From Lachnospiraceae bacterium (GTDB taxonomy: Bacteria; Bacillota; Clostridia; Lachnospirales; Lachnospiraceae): 56,924 nucleotides of DNA. Made by a program: the position numbers and the translations under genes. The notes beneath the pieces were generated by a model. The model searched no databases, was not told where the DNA came from, and was given only the letters and a program-made list of their open reading frames with translations. The DNA lies in the NCBI GenBank assembly GCA_022792535.1, contig JAAWBG010000079.1:1-56924 (forward strand). The letters run 5' to 3'. Shown piece by piece: positions 1 through 8,388 of this stretch. The first letter of the stretch is position 1. Each line of letters opens with the position of its first letter.

Positions 1-54
1 ATAGCCAAGCTGGGCTATATCTCCATGCTTGACTATTATCTAAGAGTATCGTGA
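1..54 (+). CDS. Group II intron reverse transcriptase/maturase, C-terminal end (partial)
   Basis: The window opens inside a reading frame that runs in frame 1 to a TGA at 52-54 and gives a short tail ending in MLDYYLRVS. The bases just after it fold as group II intron domains V and VI, so this is most simply the C-terminus of the intron-encoded reverse transcriptase/maturase, which in bacterial introns lies in domain IV just upstream of domain V. Only 17 residues are visible, so the protein identity rests on this context and not on catalytic motifs. The rest of the gene lies outside the window. Confidence 0.6.
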   Translation: MAKLGYISMLDYYLRVS

Positions 55-140
55 AAACTATTGAACCGCTGTATACCGAACGGTACGTACAGTGGTGTGG
101 GAGGTCGGTTACTCAACTAATGGGTAGCCTCCTACCCGAT
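55..140 (+). mobile_element. 3' end of a group II intron (domains V and VI)
   Basis: Positions 65-73 (ACCGCTGTA) pair with 88-96 (TACAGTGGT), and the intervening ACC-GAAC-GGT forms the capped upper stem, the classic two-part hairpin of group II domain V. The following stretch to about 140, with an AACTAAT loop between TACTC and GGGTA, fits domain VI with a bulged branch-point adenosine. The 3' splice site should lie close to ...CCCGAT (about 140), just upstream of the helicase gene. The intron class is not determinable from the tail alone. Confidence 0.75.
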
Positions 141-265
141 CGTAGAAAATTGTGGCTGGAACAGCAAAACATGCAATTCTCTTAAAATTGAAAAAGGGAA
201 TTGAAGTGGGATTTATCCCCTTTATGCTGAAAATAGATTATACCCAAAGAAAGGTTTGTAAGACG

Positions 266-2617
266 ATGGAAACGATAAAAATCTCGGTAAGGAATCTGGT
301 GGAATTTATTCTTCGGTCAGGAGATATTGACAACCGTCAGGGGAAGGCTGCCCAAAAAGAAGCCATGCAGGAGGGAAGCAGGATACACCGGAAGATCCAG
401 CGGAGGATGGGGGCCTCTTATCAGTCAGAGGTTCCCTTAAAAATAGAACTGAATCGGAAACGGTATGTTTTGGTGATTGAGGGCAGAGCAGATGGAATCA
501 TAACAGAAAATGACCATGTGACCGTAGATGAGATTAAGGGGGTTTACCGAGATGTAAATCTGATGGAAGGGCCGGTTCTGGTACATACCGCACAGGCCAA
601 ATGTTACGCTTATATTACAGCCCTGCAGCAGGAATTATCTGAGATTTCCATCCAGATGACATATTGTAATCTGGATACAGAGGAGATTCGCAGATTCCGG
701 GAGGTCTATTCTTTTTTGGAACTTAGCATGTGGTTTGAGGAGCTGATCCGCTCTTATGAACGGTGGGCGGATTTTCAGTATGAGGCTAAATTAGAGCGCG
801 ATACATCTATTGTGAAGTTAGAGTTTCCCTTTCCTTACCGCAAGGGTCAAAAGGAATTGGCAGCCGATGTGTATCGAACCATAAAGCGGGAAAAAACCTT
901 GTTTATTCAAGCGCCTACTGGAACTGGAAAAACCCTTACCACCTTATTTCCGGCTGTGAAAGCAGTGGGAGAAGGACTGGCGGATAAAATTTTTTATCTG
1001 ACAGCCAAGACGATTACCAGAACTGTGGCAAAGGAAGCATTTGACCTGATGCGGGAGCAGGGATACCGGGGAAGGGTCATGGTAATCACAGCCAAAGAAA
1101 AACTTTGTCTCTGTGAGGAAATGGACTGCAATCCAGTGCATTGCCCCTATGCCAAGGGCCACTACGACCGGGTCAACGACGCGGTGTTTGATCTGCTTCA
1201 AAGGGAATATGATATTACAAGGGAGATTTTGTTAGAGCAGGCAGAAAATTTTCAGGTATGTCCCTTTGAGATGTGTCTGGATCTGTCTCTTTGGCTGGAT
1301 GATATTATCTGCGACTACAATTATGTTTTTGATCCCAATGTGTATTTGAAACGTTTTTTTGGGGAGGGAGTAAAAGGAGAGTATTTGTTTTTAGTGGACG
1401 AGGCTCACAATCTGGCAGAGCGGGCCAGAGAAATGTACAGTGCGGTTCTCTACAAAGAAGATGTTCTTCTGATAAAAAGAATTTTAAAAAATTATAGTCG
1501 GAAATGTACCATGGCTTTGGAGCGCTGCAACAAACGTTTGCTGGAAATGAAGCGGGAGTGCGAGACTTATGAAGTCCTTGACCACATTGGAGATTTGGTT
1601 TTTGCTCTGATGCAGTCAGCCTCTGCACTGGAAGAATTTTTTCTGAAAGACCTTGTTTTTCCAGAAAAAAAAGATGTGCAGGAATTCTATCTAAACCTGC
1701 GCCATTTTCTAAATATGTATGACCGGGTGGATGAGAACTATGTGATTTATACAGAACAGGAGACAGACCGGAGATTTAAACTGAAACTTTTCTGTGTGAA
1801 TCCTGCCCAAAATCTTCAGGAGTGCATTGATAAGAGTAGAAGTACGATTTTCTTTTCTGCAACTCTTCTGCCTATTCAATATTATAAGAAACTTTTGAGC
1901 GTCAGAGAGGATAATTACGCAGTCTATGCCAAGACCGTATTTGAGGAAAAACAGCGTCTGCTGGCGGTGGGAAGAGATGTGAGCAGCAAGTATACCAGAC
2001 GGACAGACAGAGAGTTTCAGAGGATTGCAGATTACATTTATCAGGCCTCCAGCTGCAGAAAGGGAAATTATATGGTTTTTTTCCCTTCTTATAAGATGAT
2101 GGAGCAGGTTTGGGAAAAATTTCTGGAAAAAGAGGGGATTTTGGAAGAGCTGGACTGTATTTGTCAGGAAAGCGGTATGGATGAACAGGAAAGGGAAGAA
2201 TTTTTACAGGCTTTTTCTGGAAAAAGAGAAAAGACGCTGATTGGATTTTGTGTGCTTGGAGGAATATTTGCGGAGGGGATTGATTTGAAGCATGAGGCAT
2301 TGATCGGCGTTATCATTGTGGGAACCGGACTGCCTCAGATCAGCCACGAACGAGAGATCCTAAAGGAATTTTACCAGGAGCAGGAAGGAGAGGGGTTTGG
2401 ATATGCCTTTCGCTATCCAGGCATGAATAAAGTGCTTCAGGCAGCCGGGCGGGTCATCCGCACAGCAAAAGACCAGGGAATTATTCTGCTTTTGGATGAG
2501 CGTTTTCTCCAGAGAGAATATCAGGATCTGTTTCCCAGAGAATGGGAGAACTGCCAGGTAGTATCACTGTCTGAGGTGCAAAAAACAGTGGAAGAGTTTT
2601 GGAATGGATCGGAATAG
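266..2617 (+). CDS. PD-(D/E)XK nuclease-like domain fused to DinG/Rad3-type Fe-S DNA helicase
   Basis: This is an ATP-dependent superfamily 2 DNA helicase of the XPD/DinG group. The preferred start is the ATG at 266 (METIKISVRN), which follows an AAAGG; an upstream in-frame extension to 152 is unlikely to be translated. The protein has about 783 residues. The N-terminal part carries a nuclease-like signature, GRADGI around residue 74, VDEIKG around 88 and a conserved QAKCYAY. Walker A (PTGTGKT) lies near residue 218, a cysteine cluster (CLCEEMDCNPVHC, then CPFEMC) follows at about 281-340 and should hold a 4Fe-4S cluster, the DEAH box is near 376, and motif VI (AAGRVIRT) is near 727. DinG-like enzymes unwind D-loops, R-loops or damaged DNA; the fused nuclease suggests coupled cutting and unwinding. 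It stands alone between the intron tail and a terminator. Confidence 0.88.
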   Translation: METIKISVRNLVEFILRSGDIDNRQGKAAQKEAMQEGSRIHRKIQRRMGASYQSEVPLKIELNRKRYVLVIEGRADGIITENDHVTVDEIKGVYRDVNLMEGPVLVHTAQAKCYAYITALQQELSEISIQMTYCNLDTEEIRRFREVYSFLELSMWFEELIRSYERWADFQYEAKLERDTSIVKLEFPFPYRKGQKELAADVYRTIKREKTLFIQAPTGTGKTLTTLFPAVKAVGEGLADKIFYLTAKTITRTVAKEAFDLMREQGYRGRVMVITAKEKLCLCEEMDCNPVHCPYAKGHYDRVNDAVFDLLQREYDITREILLEQAENFQVCPFEMCLDLSLWLDDIICDYNYVFDPNVYLKRFFGEGVKGEYLFLVDEAHNLAERAREMYSAVLYKEDVLLIKRILKNYSRKCTMALERCNKRLLEMKRECETYEVLDHIGDLVFALMQSASALEEFFLKDLVFPEKKDVQEFYLNLRHFLNMYDRVDENYVIYTEQETDRRFKLKLFCVNPAQNLQECIDKSRSTIFFSATLLPIQYYKKLLSVREDNYAVYAKTVFEEKQRLLAVGRDVSSKYTRRTDREFQRIADYIYQASSCRKGNYMVFFPSYKMMEQVWEKFLEKEGILEELDCICQESGMDEQEREEFLQAFSGKREKTLIGFCVLGGIFAEGIDLKHEALIGVIIVGTGLPQISHEREILKEFYQEQEGEGFGYAFRYPGMNKVLQAAGRVIRTAKDQGIILLLDERFLQREYQDLFPREWENCQVVSLSEVQKTVEEFWNGSE

Positions 2618-2618
2618 G

Positions 2619-2646
2619 AAAAGGGACAGCGGCCGCTGTCCCTTTT
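2619..2646. terminator. Bidirectional terminator between helicase and glyoxalase genes
   Basis: AAAAGGGACAGC pairs with GCTGTCCCTTTT around a GGCC centre. It is an uninterrupted palindrome with A-rich and T-rich flanks, placed between two converging genes, so it can stop transcription from either side. Confidence 0.85.
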
Positions 2647-2651
2647 GGGTG

Positions 2652-3032
2652 TTATTTTTTGTGATCTCGTACTGGTACTACCTCTAACCAGTAGCCGTCT
2701 GGATCTGCCACGAAATAGATTCCCATAGCTGGATTTTCGTAACAAATACAGCCCATAGCTTCATGTTTGGCGTGGGCTGCGTCTATATCGTCTGTCTGGA
2801 AAGCCAGGTGGAATTCGCATTCGCCCAGATCGTAAGGACCTTCTTTTTCTTTCAGCCAGGTCAGTTCCAGACTGAAGTCGCTCTCTTCGTTGGAGAGAAA
2901 TACGATAATATAACTGCCATCCTTTGCCTCTTTGCGGCGGACCTCTGTAAGGCCAAAAGCTTCGTGATAGAAGTCAATGGATTTCTGCAGATCCTGTACG
3001 TTGTAATTTTCGTGTACCATCTTAAAAGACAT
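2652..3032 (-). CDS. VOC/glyoxalase I family protein
   Basis: This is a 126-residue protein of the vicinal-oxygen-chelate fold, close in pattern to small glyoxalase I (lactoylglutathione lyase). The paired beta-alpha-beta-beta-beta modules are visible: an N-terminal HENYNV strand with the likely first metal ligand His, LELTW with a Glu, EFHLAF with a second His, and WLEVVP near the C-terminus with the fourth ligand Glu. That His/Glu/His/Glu set fits a metal-dependent lyase that detoxifies methylglyoxal, although other VOC enzymes share the arrangement. Its own upstream region on the minus strand has a GGAGG-type site. Confidence 0.75.
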   Translation of the reverse strand: MSFKMVHENYNVQDLQKSIDFYHEAFGLTEVRRKEAKDGSYIIVFLSNEESDFSLELTWLKEKEGPYDLGECEFHLAFQTDDIDAAHAKHEAMGCICYENPAMGIYFVADPDGYWLEVVPVRDHKK

Positions 3033-3123
3033 AACAATTCCTCCTTCTGTAATCTCTGTGAAATGTGAAAAGCAAATGTTTTATTTCTGCGGGAAATGCT
3101 GCAGAAATATGGGAGTAAAAAGT

Positions 3124-3867
3124 TTAGTGACAGCCTTCGGAACCGCAGCCATGGCTGCCGCAGGAATGACCTTCTTCGTGAGAATGGTGGCTGCACATAG
3201 TATCAGGATCGTATACCAGCTGGCCTTTCAGGAAAGATTCTACCTGGGCGTCTGCGTCTCCTACCGCGCCGGGATAAAGTTCAATACCCGCTTCTGCCAG
3301 AGCATTTCTTGCACCGCCGCCGATTCCGCCGCAGATCAGCACATCCACGCCGCCTCCAAGTAAGAATCCAGCCAGAGCGCCATGTCCCTGTCCGTTGGTG
3401 TCTACGATCTCAGAAGAGACGATGACTCCCTCTTCTACATTGTAAACTTTAAATTGTTCGGTGTGTCCAAAATGCTGAAATATCTGTCCATTTTCATAAG
3501 TAACTGCAATTTTCATAAGATGCTCTCCTTTTTGAGAATGGGGGAAATCTTTTCGGCAATTCCAGCGAGAGGGGCAGAGCTGATAACTGCCGCCGCTGAT
3601 GGTAAGGTCACAGCCTTCCACCAGAAAACGAGCTAATTTTCGACGTGCCTGGGTATACAGCGCCTGAATCGTAGTGCGTCCCGTTTCCATATGATCGGCC
3701 GCCTCCTGCTGGGTAAATCCTAGGTAGTCCAAAAGACGGATCACTTCATATTCTTCCACACTGAGCTGCAGGCCAGAGGGTCTGTCCAGGCTCTCAGATT
3801 CTTCTGTATAAAAATGTGTGCAGGACGGTATACCGCACACCCGTCTTGGCTTGCTGGGACGCGCCAT
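3124..3867 (-). CDS. DUF134 DNA-binding domain fused to NifX/NafY-like Fe-Mo cofactor domain
   Basis: The 247-residue protein has two recognisable halves. Residues 1 to about 105 match the DUF134 family: MARPSKPRRVCG start, then a helix-turn-helix resembling sigma-70 region 4 (LGFTQQEAADHM...TTIQALYTQARRKLA). Residues from about 118 (MKIAVTYENGQIFQHFGH) to about 225 match the dinitrogenase iron-molybdenum cofactor (NifX/NafY/NifB C-terminal) fold that binds metal clusters. The tail is rich in His and Cys (CSHHSHEEGHSCGSHGCG), a probable metal-binding end. No nitrogenase genes are nearby, so a metal- or redox-sensing regulator is more plausible than cofactor assembly. An internal ATG begins the second domain, so a separate short product is possible. 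Confidence 0.8.
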   Translation of the reverse strand: MARPSKPRRVCGIPSCTHFYTEESESLDRPSGLQLSVEEYEVIRLLDYLGFTQQEAADHMETGRTTIQALYTQARRKLARFLVEGCDLTISGGSYQLCPSRWNCRKDFPHSQKGEHLMKIAVTYENGQIFQHFGHTEQFKVYNVEEGVIVSSEIVDTNGQGHGALAGFLLGGGVDVLICGGIGGGARNALAEAGIELYPGAVGDADAQVESFLKGQLVYDPDTMCSHHSHEEGHSCGSHGCGSEGCH

Positions 3868-3956
3868 AGGGATCTCCTCCTGGTATCATAGTTTTATCTT
3901 GACACAATAGACACGAGAAATTAATAGTCCCTGTATCAATTAGTTTTGATAAAGAT

Positions 3957-3989
3957 AGTATAAAATAGTTATTGACATATGTCAATAAC
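3957..3989 (-). promoter_or_regulatory. Strong sigma-A promoter overlapped by a 22-bp perfect palindrome
   Basis: On the minus strand a consensus -35 TTGACA (3985-3980) is followed after 17 bp by TATACT (3962-3957), upstream of the DUF134-NifX gene. The -35 lies inside a perfect 22-bp palindrome (3968-3989, core TTGACATATGTCAA). A dimeric regulator bound there would block RNA polymerase, and the encoded helix-turn-helix protein is an obvious candidate for autoregulation. This is inferred from sequence only. Confidence 0.75.
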
Positions 3990-4084
3990 GTGAAATGAAA
4001 ATCTACTGCTGGAGTTTTTACGTTTTTCTATCCTTCCATATTTTTCATGTCAAAATGCTGAAACTTAAGTGAATTGAAATTGAC

Positions 4085-5104
4085 ATGGATATTTTAGAAT
4101 TGTACAATGAATATGAGAATACAAGAGAGGGGATCGTTGAAATGAATAAAAGAATTGCTTATATAGGATTATCTTATCCTTTGCTTTATGATTACCAGAA
4201 CCAGGCGAAACGTTCAGGGAATGATTTATCGGATTCGCCGAATCCTATTATAGAGAGTCCCCTAGGATTGATGATATTATATGATGAGTTATGGTTTTTA
4301 TGTAAGAGCTTATGTCCCTCTAATATGCGTAAACTTCCCTATGTCAGATATGTGGATGAAATGTTTCCGAATCTGTATTACGAAGGAGTTGACGCATTTA
4401 AAGAAAGTATTGATCTGAGTGTAAAACAACAGAGCGGGTTATCTTATGAGAATATTTTGGACAGAATGAATCTTAAAAAGAGAAGAGGAATTGATACACA
4501 TACGCATGAGATCAGGATTGGCAATGTTGCAGTCTATGGAAATGGAGGGATTGATAATCTGTTGTTTGATCTCTATGTTTTCATGGCTTTAAAAGAACAA
4601 AGTACAGCTGATATAGAATTGATTGCAAACAGCAGATTTTGTATGAATGAGTTTGTGCAATCCAATTATGATTTGGGAGTTGTTGAAAAAATAGTGATTC
4701 CCGATATTCCAAATTATTTGAGTAAAGAAGGCCCCTATCATCCTTGTATGGAGGAGCTGCGTGAGAATACGTATCTGACGGATTTTAGGAAATGGGTAAC
4801 GGAGCATCATAACCATATACAAAATAGTGAAGTTGATGAGATATGTCGGGATGTAAACAAAACCATAAAGGATACAGAGGAAAAGATTTTGAATAAGTAT
4901 TTGAAAGATCACAATAAATATGCCTTTTTTAGGTCTAGCGGGACAACTATAATAAAAACAGCTTTTGGTATTGCAAGTATTCCGTTTTCCATTGCGGATG
5001 CTTTTTTTGGTATAGCAATCGCTGGTAAAAATGCTCATAGGGTCAGCAATGACAGATGGCAGGGATTTGTGGTTCAGTCAAGAAATATGATAGGTTTCAA
5101 TTAA
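4085..5104 (+). CDS. Uncharacterised protein with hydrophobic C-terminal region
   Basis: I do not recognise this 339-residue protein. The first ATG (4085) has a poor ribosome binding site, whereas the in-frame ATG at 4142 (MNKRIAYIGL) is preceded by GAGGGG and may be the true start. The protein is mostly soluble and mixed alpha/beta in appearance, with a motif-like stretch THTHEIRIGNVAVYGNGG in the middle and a small-residue hydrophobic segment (TAFGIASIPFSIADAFFGIA) near the C-terminus that could associate with a membrane. The gene is visibly richer in A+T than the flanking hflX and DUF134 genes and stands alone, which suggests recent acquisition. No function can be assigned. Confidence 0.7.
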   Translation: MDILELYNEYENTREGIVEMNKRIAYIGLSYPLLYDYQNQAKRSGNDLSDSPNPIIESPLGLMILYDELWFLCKSLCPSNMRKLPYVRYVDEMFPNLYYEGVDAFKESIDLSVKQQSGLSYENILDRMNLKKRRGIDTHTHEIRIGNVAVYGNGGIDNLLFDLYVFMALKEQSTADIELIANSRFCMNEFVQSNYDLGVVEKIVIPDIPNYLSKEGPYHPCMEELRENTYLTDFRKWVTEHHNHIQNSEVDEICRDVNKTIKDTEEKILNKYLKDHNKYAFFRSSGTTIIKTAFGIASIPFSIADAFFGIAIAGKNAHRVSNDRWQGFVVQSRNMIGFN

Positions 5105-5139
5105 GAATAAGCGGGATAGAATTTTAAGGAGGACAGTGT

Positions 5140-6426
5140 ATGGCAGAAACATTGAAGATAGAAGAGGTAACAGAGGAGATTACGGAGAAAGTAATTTTGA
5201 TAGGGGTCAGCCTTCAGGAAAATGACGACACAGAGGATTCTCTGGAGGAATTGGCAGAGTTGGTGCAAACAGCCAAAGCTCAGGTGGTTGGAAAAGCCAT
5301 TCAGAGCCGGGATCATATTCACCCAGGCACTTATGTAGGAAAAGGAAAGCTAGAAGAATTAAAAGAAATGCTGTGGGAGACGGAGGCGACAGGGATTGTC
5401 TGTGATGATGAACTGTCTCCTGCACAGCTGCGGAATATGGAAGAGGCGCTGGAATGTAAAGTGATGGACAGAACCTTAGTGATTTTGGATATTTTTGCGG
5501 CCAGGGCCTCCACCAGAGAAGGCAAAATACAGGTGGAGCTTGCGCAGTTAAAGTACAGAATGAGCCGGCTGACCGGTCTTGGAGTTTCTCTTTCCAGACT
5601 GGGCGGCGGAATTGGAACACGGGGACCGGGAGAGAAGAAGTTAGAGATGGACAGGCGTCTCATCAAAAGCAGAATCGCCCAGCTGAACCGGGAACTGGAC
5701 CAGGTGCGCAGACACCGGGAGGTGGCCAGAGGACAGCGGGAGCGCAATCAGACGAAGGTGGCGGCCATTGTAGGGTATACCAACGCAGGGAAATCTACTT
5801 TGCTGAATCAATTGACTAGCGCGGCAGTGTTGGAAGAAGATAAATTATTTGCAACTTTAGATCCTGTAACGCGGAATCTGAAATTAGACAGCGGCCAGGA
5901 GATCCTGCTTACAGATACGGTGGGATTTATCCGAAAGCTGCCCCATCATCTGATTGAAGCTTTTCGAAGCACTTTGGAGGAGGCAAAATATGCGGATATG
6001 ATTATCCACGTGGTGGACGCCTCCAATCCCCAGAGAGAGCAGCAGATGCAGATTGTATACGAGACTTTGAAAAATCTGGGAATCTCAGGCAAAAAGATTC
6101 TTACCTTGTTTAATAAGCAGGATAAAATAGAAGAGGGAGAGCTGTTAAAAGATTTCCAGGCAGATAGGACTTTGAAAGTGTCAGCCAGAACAGGAGAAGG
6201 AATGGACTTGCTGAAGGAATCCTTAGAGGAGATTCTGCGGGAAGAAAAACAATTTTTGGAAGGAACCTTTCCTTACGAACAGGCCAGTCAGATTGCAGTG
6301 ATCCGCAAATATGGAGAGCTGCTGGAAGAATCCTATGAGGCAGACGGGATTTACGTAAAAGCGTTTGTGCCGGCAGAATCCTATCGAAATCTGACTGAAA
6401 ATATGCGGGCAGGGGAATCCATATGA
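5140..6426 (+). CDS. hflX: GTPase HflX
   Basis: HflX is a ribosome-associated GTPase that splits stalled or hibernating 70S ribosomes, mainly under stress. The 428-residue sequence has the HflX N-terminal domain, then the diagnostic glycine-rich linker RLGGGIGTRGPGEKKLE near residues 152-168, then a G domain with GYTNAGKST (about 211), DTVGF (about 258) and NKQD (about 324). Translation starts at the ATG at 5140 behind AAGGAGGA. The stop overlaps the next start as ATGA (6423-6426), so it is translationally coupled to yaaA. Confidence 0.95.
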   Translation: MAETLKIEEVTEEITEKVILIGVSLQENDDTEDSLEELAELVQTAKAQVVGKAIQSRDHIHPGTYVGKGKLEELKEMLWETEATGIVCDDELSPAQLRNMEEALECKVMDRTLVILDIFAARASTREGKIQVELAQLKYRMSRLTGLGVSLSRLGGGIGTRGPGEKKLEMDRRLIKSRIAQLNRELDQVRRHREVARGQRERNQTKVAAIVGYTNAGKSTLLNQLTSAAVLEEDKLFATLDPVTRNLKLDSGQEILLTDTVGFIRKLPHHLIEAFRSTLEEAKYADMIIHVVDASNPQREQQMQIVYETLKNLGISGKKILTLFNKQDKIEEGELLKDFQADRTLKVSARTGEGMDLLKESLEEILREEKQFLEGTFPYEQASQIAVIRKYGELLEESYEADGIYVKAFVPAESYRNLTENMRAGESI

Positions 6427-7193
6427 AAATCATAATCTCTCCCGCAAAGAAAATGAATCAAGATACAGATACCCTAGAGTACCATGATCTTCCTGTTTTT
6501 CTTCAGGAGGCAGAAGAATTAAAAGAATCTATACAAGCTCTGACTTATCAGGAAGCAAAAAAACTCTGGAACTGCAATGATAAGATTGCAGCCTTGAATT
6601 ATGAGCGGTTTCAGGGGATGGATCTGAAAAAGAATCTGACCCCTGCCCTGCTTTCCTATGAAGGGATTCAGTATCGGTATATGGCGCCTGTCGTTTTTGA
6701 GGATCAGGCGTGGGAATATGTAGAAGAGCACCTTCGCATCTTGTCCGGCTTTTACGGTGTGGTAAAGCCTTTTGACGGAATTGTGCCTTACCGGCTGGAA
6801 ATGCAGGCCAAGATTCAGTTTCAGAATTACCGGAATCTGTATGACTATTGGGGAAGAAAGATTTTTGAAGAGATTTATGGGGAGACAGAGGTGGTTTTGA
6901 ATCTGGCCTCGAAAGAATACAGCAAATGTGTGGAAAAATATCTTACATATGAAAAGAAATTTTTGACCTGCAGGTTTGGGATTTTGAAAAATGGAAAGGT
7001 AACAGAGACCGGGACCCAGGTGAAGATGGCCAGGGGCGAGATGGTGCGGTTTTTAGCCCAGAACGCAGTGGAAGATTTAGAGACGGTAAAAGAGTTCTGC
7101 GGTCTGGGGTATCAATACGCGCCGGAGTATTCAGATGAACATACTTATGTATTTCTTAATTCTATCGAAAAACCTTGTGCTGTTAAAGGGTGA
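6423..7193 (+). CDS. yaaA: Peroxide stress protein YaaA
   Basis: YaaA (DUF328) proteins limit intracellular iron-driven damage during hydrogen peroxide stress and bind DNA in vitro in the E. coli case. The 256-residue product has the family signature opening MKIIISPAKKM, the YDYWG-like block in the middle (LYDYWGRKIF) and a conserved LNLASKEYSK segment. Length equals the family norm. It overlaps hflX by four bases, giving a two-gene stress operon. No clear terminator follows before the convergent fabH. Confidence 0.93.
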   Translation: MKIIISPAKKMNQDTDTLEYHDLPVFLQEAEELKESIQALTYQEAKKLWNCNDKIAALNYERFQGMDLKKNLTPALLSYEGIQYRYMAPVVFEDQAWEYVEEHLRILSGFYGVVKPFDGIVPYRLEMQAKIQFQNYRNLYDYWGRKIFEEIYGETEVVLNLASKEYSKCVEKYLTYEKKFLTCRFGILKNGKVTETGTQVKMARGEMVRFLAQNAVEDLETVKEFCGLGYQYAPEYSDEHTYVFLNSIEKPCAVKG

Positions 7194-7254
7194 AAGTGTC
7201 TTTCTGATAGAGATTTGTGTATCAAAAGGTGGATAAAAAATTTAAAATCTATCA

Positions 7255-8226
7255 TTACCACTCTAACAGAGAAGCAGCCCAGGTAAGTCCTCCGCCAAAA
7301 CCGGACAGCAGAAGAATGTCGCCGCTGGAAAGCTTCCCTGTTCTATGCATTTCGTCTAAAAGGATAGGGATGCTGGCAGCGGAAGTGTTGCCGCAGCGAT
7401 CCACATTGGATGGAAACTTTTCCATGGGAAGATTTAATTTCCGGGCAATGGAGGCGATCATGCGGTGATTGGCCTGGTGGAGCAGAAAATAAGTGATCTG
7501 AGAAAGGTCCAGGTCTGCCTGCCCCAAAAGGTTTTCGATACATTCCGGCACTTTTTTTACAGCAAATTTAAAAACTTCCTGTCCATCCATTGTAAGGTAG
7601 TCTGGTTCTTTGCCGGTGGAGACAAAAGGATTGTTGTTTGTGCGGTTTTTACAGAGCAGGATCTCGCCTCTGGAACCGTCGGAACCTTGAAGAGAGGCTA
7701 TCATTCCTCTGGAAGAGGCTTTTGCCACAACAGCGCCGGCTCCATCGCCAAAGAGAACGCAGGTGGAGCGGTCGGACCAGTCTATGATCTTCGAGAGTGT
7801 TTCTACGCCGATTACCAGGGCAGTCTGGCAGATTCCGGCCTGAAAATAGGCGTCGACAGTATGGAAAGCAAACAGAAAGCCAGAGCAGGCGGCATTCAGG
7901 TCAAAGGCAGCCGCATGATATGCCCCCAGTTCTTTCTGCACCATACAGGCAGTGCTGGGAGTAATGAAATCAGAAGAGACTGTTGCCACTAAAATTAAAT
8001 CCAGATCTTTCGAACAAATGCCGGCGTCAGCCATGGCCTTTTCTGCCGCGTGGACTGCCAAAGTCAGAGTGGTTTCTGCTTCAGAAGAAACAAGATGACG
8101 TTCCCGGATTCCAGTACGGCTCTGAATCCAGGCGTCGGAGGTATCTACGAATGTGGAAAGATCTTTATTTGTTACACATTTTTCTGGAAGGCAGCTTCCA
8201 GTTCCAATAATTTTTGCTCTCATCAT
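7255..8226 (-). CDS. fabH: Beta-ketoacyl-ACP synthase III
   Basis: This enzyme starts fatty acid synthesis by condensing an acyl-CoA with malonyl-ACP. The 323-residue protein carries the full catalytic triad: Cys114 in NAACSGF, His250 in LLHQANHRM and Asn280 in RCGNTSAAS, plus the C-terminal GFGGGLTWAASLL glycine loop. Two tandem ATG codons start the frame behind AGGACGG on the minus strand; either could be used. Unlike the usual clostridial arrangement, no other fab genes are adjacent, so it may be an accessory copy with a different acyl preference or role. Confidence 0.93.
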   Translation of the reverse strand: MMRAKIIGTGSCLPEKCVTNKDLSTFVDTSDAWIQSRTGIRERHLVSSEAETTLTLAVHAAEKAMADAGICSKDLDLILVATVSSDFITPSTACMVQKELGAYHAAAFDLNAACSGFLFAFHTVDAYFQAGICQTALVIGVETLSKIIDWSDRSTCVLFGDGAGAVVAKASSRGMIASLQGSDGSRGEILLCKNRTNNNPFVSTGKEPDYLTMDGQEVFKFAVKKVPECIENLLGQADLDLSQITYFLLHQANHRMIASIARKLNLPMEKFPSNVDRCGNTSAASIPILLDEMHRTGKLSSGDILLLSGFGGGLTWAASLLEW

Positions 8227-8313
8227 ATATTCCGTCCTATTAGTTTGAAAATCAAAATAATTACAGGATAACTATAACCGCCAGGAAGAGATTTGTCAAT
8301 GAAAATATTTTTC

Positions 8314-8342
8314 TTGACGCATAAATCTTACTAGTGTAATAT
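8314..8342 (+). promoter_or_regulatory. bla promoter with BlaI-type operator
   Basis: A -35 TTGACG (8314-8319) and -10 TAATAT (8337-8342) are 17 bp apart. Between and over the -10 lies TCTTACTAGTGTAATA (8326-8341), an imperfect dyad that matches the operator before blaI (TATTACATTTGTAATA) at 12 of 16 positions and contains the TAC...TGTA core of BlaI/MecI sites. Binding here would occlude the -10 of the beta-lactamase gene. Confidence 0.8.
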
Positions 8343-8388
8343 TTAAAATGACAGAAGAAAAATAAAGCAATTTGGCGGGAGGTTGTCT

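Noticed and set aside
1902-2300. Minus-strand frames within the helicase gene and similar shadows in other genes
   Set aside because: They overlap well-supported genes, lack ribosome binding sites and show no domain pattern.
3124-3867. Nitrogen fixation locus
   Set aside because: Only a NifX-type domain is present; no nifHDK or other nif gene lies in the window.
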